DNA from: Novosphingobium endophyticum
GTDB taxonomy: Bacteria; Pseudomonadota; Alphaproteobacteria; Sphingomonadales; Sphingomonadaceae
Reading direction: 5' to 3'
DNA length: 56,277 nucleotides
Assembly (NCBI RefSeq): GCF_014640675.1
Contig: NZ_BMHK01000022.1
Coordinates: forward strand, 1 to 56,277
In this document: positions 16,926-25,763 of the stretch, one piece after another
Layout of the letters: each line of letters starts with the position of its first letter
How positions within the stretch are numbered: position 1 is the first letter of the stretch
Notes under the pieces: generated by a model
Databases searched by the model: none
Told to the model about the DNA's origin: nothing
What the model saw: the letters and a program-made list of their open reading frames with translations, nothing else
Translations under genes and position numbers: made by a program

Positions 16926-18539
16926 ATGAGTGGACCCAGAATCCTCCTGGTCGTCGGCGGCGGGATCGCCGCTTACAAGGCTTGCGAGCTCGTCCGCCAC
17001 ATCCGCAAGGAGGGCGGCGAGGTTACTTGCGTGCTGACCGAGGGCGGGTCGAAGTTCGTCACCCCCATGGCGCTCGCCGCGCTTTCGGAAAGACCTGTCT
17101 ACACCACGCTCTGGGACCTCAGGAACGAGGTCGAGATGGGGCATATCCAGCTCAGCCGCGAGGCGGATCTCGTGGTCGTCTGTCCGGCGACGGCCGACCT
17201 GCTCGCCAAGATGGCGGCAGGCATCGCCGACGATCTGGCGACGACCATGCTCCTCGCCACCGACAAGCCCGTCATGGCCGTGCCCGCCATGAACGTGCGC
17301 ATGTGGCAACATGCGGCGACCATGCGCAACGTCCATGCCCTGCGCGAGGCCGGCGTCGACGTGATGGAGCCGGACGAAGGCACCATGGCCTGCGGTGAGT
17401 TCGGACCCGGCCGCCTGCCCGATCCCATCGCGATCTGGCAGCGCATTGCCTGGGCGCTCGGCCTTGGCCCGGTGGAAGTCGCGCCGCTGCCGGGTTCCGC
17501 GCCTGTTCCCGGCCTGCCGCACGCTCCTCAGCCGGACCCGCTGATCTGGCAGCCGCAGTTCGACGAGCATGAAACCGAGCATTCCGATTCCGATGTCCAC
17601 GGGCTGGGCGGTCTGACCGGTTCCATGATCTCGCGCGGGTTGCAGAAGGCCAAGAAGGCGATTTCGTTCGGTCATCACGAGGAAGAGGCCGCCACGGCAC
17701 CGGAGGCCGCGCCCGCACCGCCGCTGGTGTCGAAAAAGGGTGCCGCGCGCGCAGCGCCGCCCACCGATCCTCAGGCGATCAACCATCTCGTTTCAGGCGA
17801 CCGTCATGCCGGCGCCCCCGAGGCGTTCGAAGACCAGCACATGGGCGCGGACATGTTCGCGGAAGGCGGGGCCGCCGACGCGCTGCCGGTGGATGGGCCG
17901 CTCAAGGGCCGCCATGTGCTTGTCACCGCCGGACCGACCTGGGAGCCGATTGATCCGGTGCGCTACATCGCCAATCGTTCCTCGGGCAAGCAGGGCTTCG
18001 CGATTGCCGCCGCCGCCGCCGCGGCCGGTGCGCGGGTCACGCTGGTCGCGGGGCCGGTCCATCTTCCCACGCCGCCGGGTGTCAGCCGGGTCGATGTCGA
18101 GAGTGCGCTGGAAATGGCCGAGGCGGTCAAGCGCGCCCTGCCGGCCGATATCGCGGTCATGGTCGCCGCCGTGGCCGACTGGCGGACGGTCAATACCGCC
18201 AAGGAAAAGCTCAAGAAGCGCGGCTCGGCCCCGCCGGCGCTGCTGCTGACAGAGAATCCCGACATTCTCGCGACGGTCGCCGCGCGGCCCGACCGGCCGC
18301 CGCTGCTGATCGGTTTTGCCGCCGAGACCGACAACGTGATCGAGTACGCCAAGGAAAAGCGCAAGCGCAAGGGCGTGGACTGGATCATCGCCAACGACGT
18401 GTCGGGCGACGTCATGGGCGGCGATGCCAATACGGTGCATATCGTAACCGGCACGGATGTCGTCAGCCTGCCCGAAATGCCCAAGGAGGATGTCGCGCGG
18501 CTCCTCGTCGAAAGGTTTGCCGATGCACTCGTCTCCTAG
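16926..18539 (+). CDS. coaBC: Bifunctional phosphopantothenoylcysteine decarboxylase/ligase
   Basis: Two consecutive steps of coenzyme A synthesis. Residues 1-180 are the FMN-dependent CoaC decarboxylase ([14 protein letters not shown], His in [20 protein letters not shown]). From about residue 320 comes the CTP-dependent CoaB ligase ([20 protein letters not shown], with Lys in KEKLKKRG). Between them is an unusual 130-140 residue linker rich in P, A, H and E, with short charged stretches. The protein is 537 residues, against about 400 in most bacteria. The start is the ATG at 16926. The gene overlaps dut by 17 nt. Confidence 0.92.
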   Translation: MSGPRILLVVGGGIAAYKACELVRHIRKEGGEVTCVLTEGGSKFVTPMALAALSERPVYTTLWDLRNEVEMGHIQLSREADLVVVCPATADLLAKMAAGIADDLATTMLLATDKPVMAVPAMNVRMWQHAATMRNVHALREAGVDVMEPDEGTMACGEFGPGRLPDPIAIWQRIAWALGLGPVEVAPLPGSAPVPGLPHAPQPDPLIWQPQFDEHETEHSDSDVHGLGGLTGSMISRGLQKAKKAISFGHHEEEAATAPEAAPAPPLVSKKGAARAAPPTDPQAINHLVSGDRHAGAPEAFEDQHMGADMFAEGGAADALPVDGPLKGRHVLVTAGPTWEPIDPVRYIANRSSGKQGFAIAAAAAAAGARVTLVAGPVHLPTPPGVSRVDVESALEMAEAVKRALPADIAVMVAAVADWRTVNTAKEKLKKRGSAPPALLLTENPDILATVAARPDRPPLLIGFAAETDNVIEYAKEKRKRKGVDWIIANDVSGDVMGGDANTVHIVTGTDVVSLPEMPKEDVARLLVERFADALVS

Positions 18540-18993
18540 CGTTCCCGTGCCGATCAAGGTCCTGCCGCACGGCGAGGATCTGCCGCTGCCCGCCTATGCG
18601 ACCGAGGGCGCGGCCGGAATGGACGTGGTCTCGGCCGAGGACGTGACGATCGCTCCCGGCGCGCGCCATGCCGTCGCGACCGGGTTGGCCGTGGCTATTC
18701 CGCACGGGTTTGAAATCCAGGTCCGCCCGCGCTCGGGGCTGGCGCTCAAGCATGGCATCACCGTGGCCAACGCGCCCGGCACGATCGATTCGGATTATCG
18801 CGGCGAGGTGAAAGTGATCCTCATCAACCACGGCGCCGAGGCCTTCGCCATCCTGCGCGGCGACCGGGTGGCCCAGCTCGTCCTGGCGCCCGTCACGCGC
18901 GCATCGTGGCTGAAGGTGGAAGAACTGGACGAGACGGTGCGGGGCGAAGGCGGTTTCGGCTCGACCGGCGGGGTTGTGTCGCTCGGGAGCTGA
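18523..18993 (+). CDS. dut: dUTP diphosphatase
   Basis: Hydrolyses dUTP to dUMP, keeping uracil out of DNA. The 156-residue trimeric-type dUTPase has all five motifs in order: [42 protein letters not shown], and the C-terminal P-loop-like GEGGFGSTG. The ATG lies inside the 3' end of coaBC, a conserved and probably coupled arrangement. Confidence 0.95.
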   Translation: MHSSPSVPVPIKVLPHGEDLPLPAYATEGAAGMDVVSAEDVTIAPGARHAVATGLAVAIPHGFEIQVRPRSGLALKHGITVANAPGTIDSDYRGEVKVILINHGAEAFAILRGDRVAQLVLAPVTRASWLKVEELDETVRGEGGFGSTGGVVSLGS

Positions 18994-19036
18994 TGGCGCG
19001 GTCGCGCTGACAAAACGGACGCTGCGAAAAAAGCCC

Positions 19037-19115
19037 ACCCCCAACCCCTCCCGCATGCGGGAGGGGAGTTCCAGGGGCGGCGTGTCTGTGCCCTCCCGCA
19101 AGCGGGAGGGCCGCG
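19037..19115. repeat. GC-rich palindromic repeat pair, family B
   Basis: Two perfect palindromes: CCCCTCCCGCATGCGGGAGGGG (19045-19066) and CCCTCCCGC-aa-GCGGGAGGG (19091-19110). They lie downstream of dut and share the core seen between ubiE and ubiB. The first is preceded by AAAAAAGCCCACCCCC. Confidence 0.8.
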
Positions 19116-19292
19116 AGACTTGGTGAGCCTTCAGGCGAACATAGTCGCAGCGGGGTGGGCTTCCGCAACGACGCCTACCCGAACGCCTCAGTCATTACCC
19201 AACTCCGCTCAGGCCGCGCGGGGGGAGGTCAACTGTGCGGTTCGAGCGCATCGGACGTTCCCGTCATACGGCCCCGCCGGCGGCGTGGCGGT

Positions 19293-19469
19293 TCAGTCCT
19301 GATCCTCGCCAGACCGCTTCCGGCGCCGGCGCTTCCAGCCGTACCATCCCGCGCCGCCAACGGCCGCGACCGTCGCCGCGCCTGTCGCCAGCGACGAGAA
19401 GGCGGACGAAAGTGCGCCCACAGTCACGCCCCAGAAAAGCTGCGACATGATGGTCATGAAAGTGTTCAT
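19293..19469 (-). CDS. Small single-helix membrane protein (tentative)
   Basis: A 58-codon frame: MNTFMTIMSQLFWGVTVGAL, then a small-residue hydrophobic stretch, then WYGWKRRRRKRSGEDQD. One long membrane helix with a strongly basic end is typical of short sphingomonad membrane proteins, and this is the only plausible gene in the gap after dut. No convincing Shine-Dalgarno sequence precedes any of the three candidate ATG codons, so the call is tentative. Confidence 0.4.
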   Translation of the reverse strand: MNTFMTIMSQLFWGVTVGALSSAFSSLATGAATVAAVGGAGWYGWKRRRRKRSGEDQD

Positions 19470-19517
19470 GGGCGGGAATGTCCGGGTTCGACGAGGCGGG
19501 CTTCCGCCAAAGTCAAA

Positions 19518-19547
19518 GGACGGGCCCGCCTCGCGACGGACCCGTCC
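19518..19547 (-). terminator. Terminator of the DUF4136 gene
   Basis: On the minus strand, GGACGGGTCCG pairs with CGGGCCCGTCC through 11 bp (one G-U) around a short loop, followed by TTTGACTTT. It lies about 35 nt beyond the stop of the DUF4136 lipoprotein gene. Confidence 0.7.
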
Positions 19548-19582
19548 CTCGGTGACTCCCTTTTTACGGGGAGCCTGTCAGG

Positions 19583-20248
19583 TCACTTTTTCTCTGGCGC
19601 CACTGTAATGCGTACGGTCTCTCCCGAGTTCCCGGGGAAGCCGGTGAACATCGCCTCGACGAGATTGGGTATGACGTACTGCAGACGGTTCGAGGTCGAG
19701 ACGGCCTCGGCCTTGCCTTCGAACAGGCGCTGGCCGTCGGCGGCGCGGTCGATCTTCAGGTCTATGCCGCTGGTATAGACGGTATAGCTGTCGACGCGGT
19801 TGTCGAAGAACGGATCATACCAGCCGTAGTGCCACGGGCCGCCCCAGTAGCCGAAGCGGTGACGTCCCCAATATGGGCTATAGCCGTACCACGGATCCCA
19901 GCGAGGGCCGAAGCCGCCGGTCGAACGGATGCGTTCGCGGCCGTTGTCGATGCCATAGTCGAAACGCACGATCAGTTGCGCCTTGGCGGGGTCCGCCACC
20001 GGCGCGTAGCCGAGGTTGGCCATGCGGCTTTCGACCAGTCTGGCGTATTGTTCGAACTCCAGGCCGCCGCTCAGCTTCGGATCGTCCGCGACAACCGCGA
20101 ACGTCTGGCCTGAAGGCGCCGGAAGCTGGGACTGGAAGCGCGAGACGTCCGCCTTGAAAGGCGTGGCGCAAGCCGCCACCGCCATGAGCAGCACTGCCGC
20201 CGCGGCGAAGCGCAATCTGCCCCAAAGTGATCCGGAGTGATAAGTCAT
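19583..20248 (-). CDS. DUF4136 domain lipoprotein
   Basis: A 221-residue envelope protein. The signal peptide ends in a lipobox at MAVAAC (Cys about residue 27). The domain has the DUF4136 pattern: an N-terminal FKADVSRFQ, a central VESRMANLGYAP ... AQLIVRFDYG, and a Tyr/Trp/Gly-rich insertion (about residues 117-145, YGYSPYWGRHRFGYWGGPW). Function unknown. The start is at ATG 20248, which leaves a normal signal peptide. It is followed by its own terminator-like hairpin. Confidence 0.82.
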   Translation of the reverse strand: MTYHSGSLWGRLRFAAAAVLLMAVAACATPFKADVSRFQSQLPAPSGQTFAVVADDPKLSGGLEFEQYARLVESRMANLGYAPVADPAKAQLIVRFDYGIDNGRERIRSTGGFGPRWDPWYGYSPYWGRHRFGYWGGPWHYGWYDPFFDNRVDSYTVYTSGIDLKIDRAADGQRLFEGKAEAVSTSNRLQYVIPNLVEAMFTGFPGNSGETVRITVAPEKK

Positions 20249-20465
20249 CCTGGCCTTCTCCAATGTTCATGGGGGCCTGCCTGACCCCGCACGACGGACC
20301 CGCGATTCCTTTTCCGATAGTTATCTAAGGCCTACGGTCTGAATAGCGGTTGAATGGAGCCAAGTGTACGACGGCCCGTAGCCTGAAGCAAACCACCATT
20401 CGGCTGCCCATGGCCGCCATTCAGTGCCTTGCACACAAGGATCGCATGTAGGAATACAACGGCCT

Positions 20466-21137
20466 ATGGCGAATTCTGTTCCTGAATTGTCCTTCCCGGT
20501 TCTTTCGGTCCAGCGCGGCAAGGCCCGCCCGTTTCGCGGAGAGAGCGAGCCCAGCGCCATCGGCAAGTTTCCGGTTGCCGGGAAAGTGCGCGTCCACCGC
20601 CTCGGCCTCGATGGCGATGAGCAGGCGGATCGCACCGTCCATGGCGGACCGGACAAGGCGATCCACCACTATCCGTATGATCATTATGACTTCTGGCGCC
20701 GGACGATCGGCGCCCACCCGCTGCTGGCGGACTACGGGGCCTTTGGTGAGAACATCTCCACGGCGGGACTGACGGAGGACATGGTCTGCATCGGAGACCG
20801 CTGGCGCCTCGGCAGCGCGCTGGTCGAGGTGAGCCAGGGGCGCCAGCCCTGCTGGAAGCTGGACCACCGTTTCGACGGCGCGCCCGTCAACGCGAACGTG
20901 GTGAAGGCGCGCCGACCCGGCTGGTACTACCGCGTGATCAAGGAGGGCGAGGCCGGCGCGGGCGATGTGATGAGGCTCGTCGCACGGCCGTGGCCCGAAT
21001 GGACGGTGCGGCGCGTTTTCGGCCTGCTCATCGCCGGCGATCACAAGCGGGATCGCGAAGGCCTCGAAGCGCTGGGCGCCGTGGCGGCATTGGCGGAGCC
21101 CTGGCGCGCGCGGCGCGCGAAGCTGCTGGACCCTTGA
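20466..21137 (+). CDS. MOSC domain protein (YiiM-like)
   Basis: A 223-residue protein with a MOSC domain. The motifs HRLGLDGDEQADRTVHGGPDKA and GAFGENISTAGL, and the key Cys in SQGRQPCWKLDHRF, match the YiiM group. These are sulfur-carrier or molybdenum-cofactor-linked proteins, and YiiM itself reduces N-hydroxylated compounds. The C-terminal tail resembles the 3-alpha domain. The role in this organism is unknown. It stands alone, with repeats downstream. Confidence 0.82.
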   Translation: MANSVPELSFPVLSVQRGKARPFRGESEPSAIGKFPVAGKVRVHRLGLDGDEQADRTVHGGPDKAIHHYPYDHYDFWRRTIGAHPLLADYGAFGENISTAGLTEDMVCIGDRWRLGSALVEVSQGRQPCWKLDHRFDGAPVNANVVKARRPGWYYRVIKEGEAGAGDVMRLVARPWPEWTVRRVFGLLIAGDHKRDREGLEALGAVAALAEPWRARRAKLLDP

Positions 21138-21149
21138 AACGGATTGAAG

Positions 21150-21400
21150 GCCCTGCTCCTCAGAGGCGCAGGGCAATCGGATACACGAATTTCGTCTCCG
21201 GCGTCGTCATGCTGAACTTGTTTCAGCATCCATTCCTCGGTTCGCCCCGCCCATTGAATGAAGCATGGGCGCGCGGTTTGCGGTGTTTCCGACCCCCCGG
21301 TTGGGCGGCTCGATGGACCCTGAAACAAGTTCAGGGTGACGATGAGGGGGGCAGGGGGAGGTGCACACACGCTAGCCCTACTCCTCAGAGGACGGGGCTT
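21150..21400. repeat. Composite repeat island (families A and C)
   Basis: A gene-free stretch made mainly of repeats. Two family A palindromes stand head to head: ATGCTGAA-cttgt-TTCAGCAT at 21209-21229 and CCCTGAA-acaag-TTCAGGG at 21318-21336. Outside them lie two copies of another element, GCCCTgCTCCTCAGAGGcgcAGGGC (21150-21174) and AGCCCTaCTCCTCAGAGGacGGGGCT (21374-21399). The whole is nested like a composite element between the MOSC gene and trpS. Confidence 0.7.
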
Positions 21401-21410
21401 TGTATTGTGG

Positions 21411-22445
21411 TCACCCCCGCACCAGCCCGAGCGCATCGTAGGCGGCGTTCAGCGTCGGTACGGCGAGTGCCCGCGCTTTTTCCGCGCCCTGACGAAGGAA
21501 CGCGTCAAGCGTCGCGCGATCCCGCCGCAGTTCGACGAAGCGGTCGTTGATCGGCGCCAGCTTCGAAACCAGCAGTTCGCCCAGCGCCGGCTTGAATTTC
21601 CCGAAGCCTTCTTCGCCAAACTCGGCAAGCACGCTCTCGACCGTACCGCCCGTCATCACCGCATAGATGCCGACAAGGTTCGCCGCTTCGGGACGGCCTG
21701 CCAGGCCCGCCTTGTCCGAGGGCAGCGGTTCGGGGTCGGTCTTGGCCTTCTTGATCTTCTTCATGATCGTGTCGGCATCGTCGGTCAGGTTGATGCGCGC
21801 CATGTCCGATGGGTCGGATTTGCTCATCTTCGCCGTACCGTCGCGCAGCGACATGATGCGCGCCGCTTCGGGCGGGATGATCGGGTCGGGCAGGGTGAAG
21901 ACCGGCGCTTCTTCCCCATTCCCATCTTTGGGGGCGAAGTCGTTGTTGAACTTCTGGGCGATGTCGCGCGCGAGTTCGAGGTGCTGCTTCTGGTCCTCGC
22001 CCACCGGAACGTGCGTCGCCTGGTAGAGCAGGACGTCGGCGGCCTGGAGCACGGGGTAGGTGAACAGTGCCACGCTCGCGCCCTCGCGGTTCTTGCCGGC
22101 CTTGTCCTTCCACTGCGTCATGCGGTTCAGCCAGCCCATGCGGGCGGTGCCGTTGAGCAGCCATTGCAGCTCGGTATGCTGGGGCACCTGCGCCTGGTTG
22201 AACAGGATCGACCGGTCCGGATCCACGCCGCAGGCGACGAGCGCGGCGACCATCTCGCGCGTATTCGACGCCAGCTCGGCCGGAACGTGCGGCATCGAGA
22301 TCGCGTGGAGGTCCGCAAGGAAGTAAAGGCACTCGCCGCCCGTCGCGGTGGCATCATCCTGCATCTTCACCCAGTTGCGGATCGCGCCCAGGTAATTGCC
22401 GAGGTGCAGGTTGCCGGTGGGCTGAATGCCGGAGACGATGCGCAT
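21411..22445 (-). CDS. trpS: Tryptophanyl-tRNA synthetase
   Basis: Charges tRNA-Trp. The 344-residue class I synthetase begins MRIVSGIQPTGNLHLGNYLG, with the HIGH-equivalent in GNLHLGNY, and carries the KMSKS loop as AKMSKSDPSD. The length is normal. It lies 18 nt downstream of murJ on the same strand, so it is probably part of the secB-murJ-trpS unit. Confidence 0.96.
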   Translation of the reverse strand: MRIVSGIQPTGNLHLGNYLGAIRNWVKMQDDATATGGECLYFLADLHAISMPHVPAELASNTREMVAALVACGVDPDRSILFNQAQVPQHTELQWLLNGTARMGWLNRMTQWKDKAGKNREGASVALFTYPVLQAADVLLYQATHVPVGEDQKQHLELARDIAQKFNNDFAPKDGNGEEAPVFTLPDPIIPPEAARIMSLRDGTAKMSKSDPSDMARINLTDDADTIMKKIKKAKTDPEPLPSDKAGLAGRPEAANLVGIYAVMTGGTVESVLAEFGEEGFGKFKPALGELLVSKLAPINDRFVELRRDRATLDAFLRQGAEKARALAVPTLNAAYDALGLVRG

Positions 22446-22463
22446 GTGTGATATGGCCTGATA

Positions 22464-24065
22464 TTATTCCGAAAGATCGACCGGCTGCTCCTTCGCCGCC
22501 GGCCGGCGACGCCGTAGCTGGGCAATGAGGTCCTTGTCGAGAGCGCCGACGACATAGGCCACGCCGAAGAACACGACGAACCCGGCTCCGCACAGCGCGC
22601 CGAGCGACCAGACCTTCTCGAAGACATTGCCGGCGTAGCGCGATGCCATCGTGGGCATCAGGAACCACAACGCTACGCTCATCGCTGCCGTCGCCACGAG
22701 TTGGCGGCCGATCCGCGAGGCGAGCTTTCCGCTGAAACGGAACCAGCCGCGAATCTGCAGGATGGTGTAGAGCGTCAGCACGTTGAGCGTCGAGGTGAAG
22801 GCGGTCGCCGCGGCGAGGCCGACGATGCCGAAGATCGGAACGACGATAATGTTGACGATGATGTTGATGACCAGCGCTCCAGCCGCCACCCACACCGGGG
22901 TGCGCGTATCCTCGCGGCTGAAGAAGGCGGGCTGGAACACCTTGACCAGCACGTAGGACGGCAGGCCGACGACAAGGGCCACCACGATATTGGCCATGAC
23001 CTCGCCGTTCTGCACCGTCATCTTGCCGCCCACGAAGAAGGCGGTGACGAAGGCCGGTGCGCAGATTGCCAGTGCGGCGGCGGCGGGCAGGGTCAGGAGC
23101 GTGGCGATCTCCACCGCGTTGGCCTGAAGCCGCTGCGCGCCGGCGCGGTCGTCGCTCTGGATGTGGCGCGCCAGCATCGGCAGGATCGCGGTGCCGAGCG
23201 CGATACCGACGATGCCGAGCGGCATCTGGTTCAGGCGGTCGGCATACTTGAGCAGCGTCAGCGAACCCTGCGCCAGCGATGTGGCGAAGAACGTGTCGAC
23301 GAACTGGCTGATCTGATAGACGCCCGCGCCGAAAGTGGCGGGCAGGATCAGCAGGCCGAGCTTCCTGACCTCGGGCGTGAACTTCGGGGCCGTGATTTTC
23401 AGCCGCACGCCTGCCTTGCGCGTCGCCCATCCCATGTAGGCGAGCTGGGCAATGCCCGCAGCCGTCACGGCGACGGAAATCGACCATGCCACCGTCATGT
23501 CGTTGCCGCCCGCCTCGCGCAGGAAATGGCCGGTGACGATGCCGGTGATCAGCACCACATTGAGCAGCACCGGCACGAAAGCGCCGGGCGCGAATCGCGA
23601 ATGGGCGTTGAGCAGCCCCGAGAGCATGGCGACGAGGCTGACGAGCGCGAGGTAGGGGAACGTCACGCGGCTGAGGGTGACCGCCAGTTCGAACTTGCCC
23701 GGAACGTCCTGGTACTCGCGCGCGAGCAGCCAGACGATGCCCGGCATGGCGATCATCGCCAGCGCCGAAAAGGCCAGCAGCACCCAGACGAAGACCGATA
23801 GCACGTCGCTGGCGAACCTGTCGGCGGCTTCCTCACCGCCTTCGCCCGCCAGCGTGCGCGTGTACATCGGCACGAATGCGACCGAGAAGGCGCCTTCGGC
23901 GAAAAGCCGGCGGAAGGTGTTGGGCAGGACGAAGGCGAGCTGGAATGCGTCCGCCGCCAGTCCGGCACCCAGCACCCTGGCGAGCAGGATGTCGCGCGCG
24001 AAGCCGAAGACGCGGCTGAGCGCGGTCAGCCCTCCGATGGTGCCGACATTGCGGACTAGGCTCAT
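22464..24065 (-). CDS. murJ: Lipid II flippase MurJ
   Basis: Exports the peptidoglycan precursor lipid II across the inner membrane. The 533-residue MVF-family protein has about 14 membrane helices. It opens with the conserved GGLTALSRVFGFARDILLA, followed by NTFRRLFAEGAFSVAFVPMY with the functional arginines. An essential gene, with spacing to trpS of 18 nt. Confidence 0.95.
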   Translation of the reverse strand: MSLVRNVGTIGGLTALSRVFGFARDILLARVLGAGLAADAFQLAFVLPNTFRRLFAEGAFSVAFVPMYTRTLAGEGGEEAADRFASDVLSVFVWVLLAFSALAMIAMPGIVWLLAREYQDVPGKFELAVTLSRVTFPYLALVSLVAMLSGLLNAHSRFAPGAFVPVLLNVVLITGIVTGHFLREAGGNDMTVAWSISVAVTAAGIAQLAYMGWATRKAGVRLKITAPKFTPEVRKLGLLILPATFGAGVYQISQFVDTFFATSLAQGSLTLLKYADRLNQMPLGIVGIALGTAILPMLARHIQSDDRAGAQRLQANAVEIATLLTLPAAAALAICAPAFVTAFFVGGKMTVQNGEVMANIVVALVVGLPSYVLVKVFQPAFFSREDTRTPVWVAAGALVINIIVNIIVVPIFGIVGLAAATAFTSTLNVLTLYTILQIRGWFRFSGKLASRIGRQLVATAAMSVALWFLMPTMASRYAGNVFEKVWSLGALCGAGFVVFFGVAYVVGALDKDLIAQLRRRRPAAKEQPVDLSE

Positions 24066-24108
24066 CGCGTCAGGCCGGTATCGGTGCGGTCACGTTCGGG
24101 TGGCGGAC

Positions 24109-24615
24109 TCAGGCGTTGCCGGCAGGCTGGCTTTCGGCCGCCTGTTGCTGGGCCTGGAGCTGCTGCACGTAGAGGCCGTTGAAGTCGATCGGCTCCAGCA
24201 TCAGCGGCGCGAAGCCGGCATCGCGCACGGCATCGGCCACCACGCGGCGAGCGAAGGGGAACAGGATGCGCGGCGTCTCGGCGAAGAGGAACGCATGGGC
24301 CTGGGCCTCGTCCAGATTGCGCATGCCGACGAGCGCGCAATAGGACAGGTCAATGACATAGGCCGTGCCGGCGTCGGTCTTCGACGCGCAGGTGATCTTC
24401 AGTTCGACTTCGTGGACGTCCGCATCGATCGGGCGGGCGCCGATGTTGAACTGGATGTCGATCTGCGGCTGTTCCTGCCACTGGAAGCTCTGCGGCGCGT
24501 TCGGATTCTCGACCGAGAGATCCTTGATGTACTGCGAGATGATGCCCGCGCTCGGCGAAGTGTCCTCGCCATTGCCCGAGTTGAGGTCGGAGATGATGTT
24601 GCCCTCGTCGGCCAT
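24109..24615 (-). CDS. secB: Protein-export chaperone SecB
   Basis: A cytosolic tetrameric chaperone that holds preproteins unfolded for SecA. The 168-residue protein starts at ATG 24615 and has the SecB core (QYIKDLSVENPNAP, then INIGARPID-type strands). The C-terminal AQQQAAESQPAGNA tail is longer and more polar than in E. coli, as is usual in alphaproteobacteria. It is first in the secB-murJ-trpS unit and lies opposite timA. Confidence 0.94.
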   Translation of the reverse strand: MADEGNIISDLNSGNGEDTSPSAGIISQYIKDLSVENPNAPQSFQWQEQPQIDIQFNIGARPIDADVHEVELKITCASKTDAGTAYVIDLSYCALVGMRNLDEAQAHAFLFAETPRILFPFARRVVADAVRDAGFAPLMLEPIDFNGLYVQQLQAQQQAAESQPAGNA

Positions 24616-24991
24616 TGTGCTGTCTTTCCGCAAGATGTCTTCGTAAATGTCTGCGCGCGCCTAGAGCATTTTGCCGGCCGGTGGAACACCCGAGGCTCCG
24701 GAAATTGCGTTCGGCGTGAAATCGGGCGGTTTCACGGACGGAGAAGTCCGCGCCGGCTCGGCAGCCGTCGAAAAGGCAACAGACGGGCGAAAAAATGCCT
24801 CGACCCGGCCGCTCACGCGTTGTTCATTTGTAAAGGCTACCTATCTCAGGCTATGTTGACGTACTGGAGAGGGCGTTCGCTGATCGACGCGACGGTCAGG
24901 ATCGAAAGCCCCGCGGGTTCGGTGACGGATGAAGCGAAACCCGCCGAATGCAAGCCGCCGACCAGTGCGAAGAAGGGATGGTTAAGGGAAC
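24616..24991. other. Intergenic region between secB and timA (divergent)
   Basis: About 375 bases that should carry both promoters. A TAGAGCATTTTGCC element lies at 24663-24676, and a similar TAGAGCAT is at 4126. An AT-richer stretch is at 24826-24862. I see no convincing gene or riboswitch here. Confidence 0.5.
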
Positions 24992-25678
24992 GTGACACCG
25001 GAAATTGTAATCCTGGCCATGATCGCAGCCTTTCTGGGCCTGCGGCTTTATTCCGTGCTCGGACGTCGTGCCGAGCACGAGGAAGAGCCGATCCCGGGGC
25101 GGTTCGAAGGGCATCAGGGGCAGCCGGGTGCACGGCGCGTTCCGGCTCCCAGCAAGCCCGACGCCAAGGCGGATGATCGTCCGCAGCCAAGGCAGCCGCA
25201 AATGCGCGATCTGCCGCTGGCGGCGCCTTCGGTCGAGCGCGGTCTCGCTGAGATCGGCCGTTTCGATCGCCGATACGATACGCTCGCCTTCCTCGAAGGC
25301 GCGCGCGGCGCTTATCGCATGATTCTCGAAGCCTTCTGGAAGGGCGACAAGGCCGAATTGCGCGCGCTTTGCGACGATGATGTCTACAACAGCTTCGCCG
25401 CCGCGATCGATGCGCGCGTGGAAGCCGGCGAATCGCTCGACAACCGCCTGATCCGCGTCGAGGAAAGCACTATCACTTCGGCTGGGCTCGACGACTCCTA
25501 TGCCCGCATCACCGTGCGCTTCCGCGCCGACATCGCCGCGGTCACGCGCGATGCCGAAGGGCTTGTCATTGCCGGTTCGCTCGACGATGCGGTGGAGGCG
25601 GTGGACGTGTGGACTTTCGGCCGCGACGTCAATTCGCCCGATCCTGACTGGCTGCTAGACGCCACCGACGAAGGTTGA
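24992..25678 (+). CDS. timA: Tim44-like domain protein (TimA)
   Basis: A 228-residue inner-membrane protein with an N-terminal helix (TPEIVILAMIAAFLGLRLYS), a charged proline-rich linker (about residues 28-70), and a C-terminal Tim44-like domain (GAYRMILEAFWKGDKAELRA ... YARITVRFRAD). It is related to the bacterial ancestor of mitochondrial Tim44, and its role in bacteria is poorly defined. GTG start, with AAGGGA just upstream. The gene order timA-mltA-smr opposite secB is conserved in alphaproteobacteria. Confidence 0.85.
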   Translation: MTPEIVILAMIAAFLGLRLYSVLGRRAEHEEEPIPGRFEGHQGQPGARRVPAPSKPDAKADDRPQPRQPQMRDLPLAAPSVERGLAEIGRFDRRYDTLAFLEGARGAYRMILEAFWKGDKAELRALCDDDVYNSFAAAIDARVEAGESLDNRLIRVEESTITSAGLDDSYARITVRFRADIAAVTRDAEGLVIAGSLDDAVEAVDVWTFGRDVNSPDPDWLLDATDEG

Positions 25679-25763
25679 TTGTCGTCGGCCGGATCGCATG
25701 GCAGGTCTTCTCGACACTGATTTGAAGCGGGGCCGGTTTTCCGGCCCCGACTCTTACCGGAGC

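Noticed and set aside
19155..19778. A 207-codon plus-strand frame after dut
   Set aside because: Low-complexity, Arg/Ala-rich translation overlapping the terminator and the DUF4136 gene on the other strand. No protein-like blocks.
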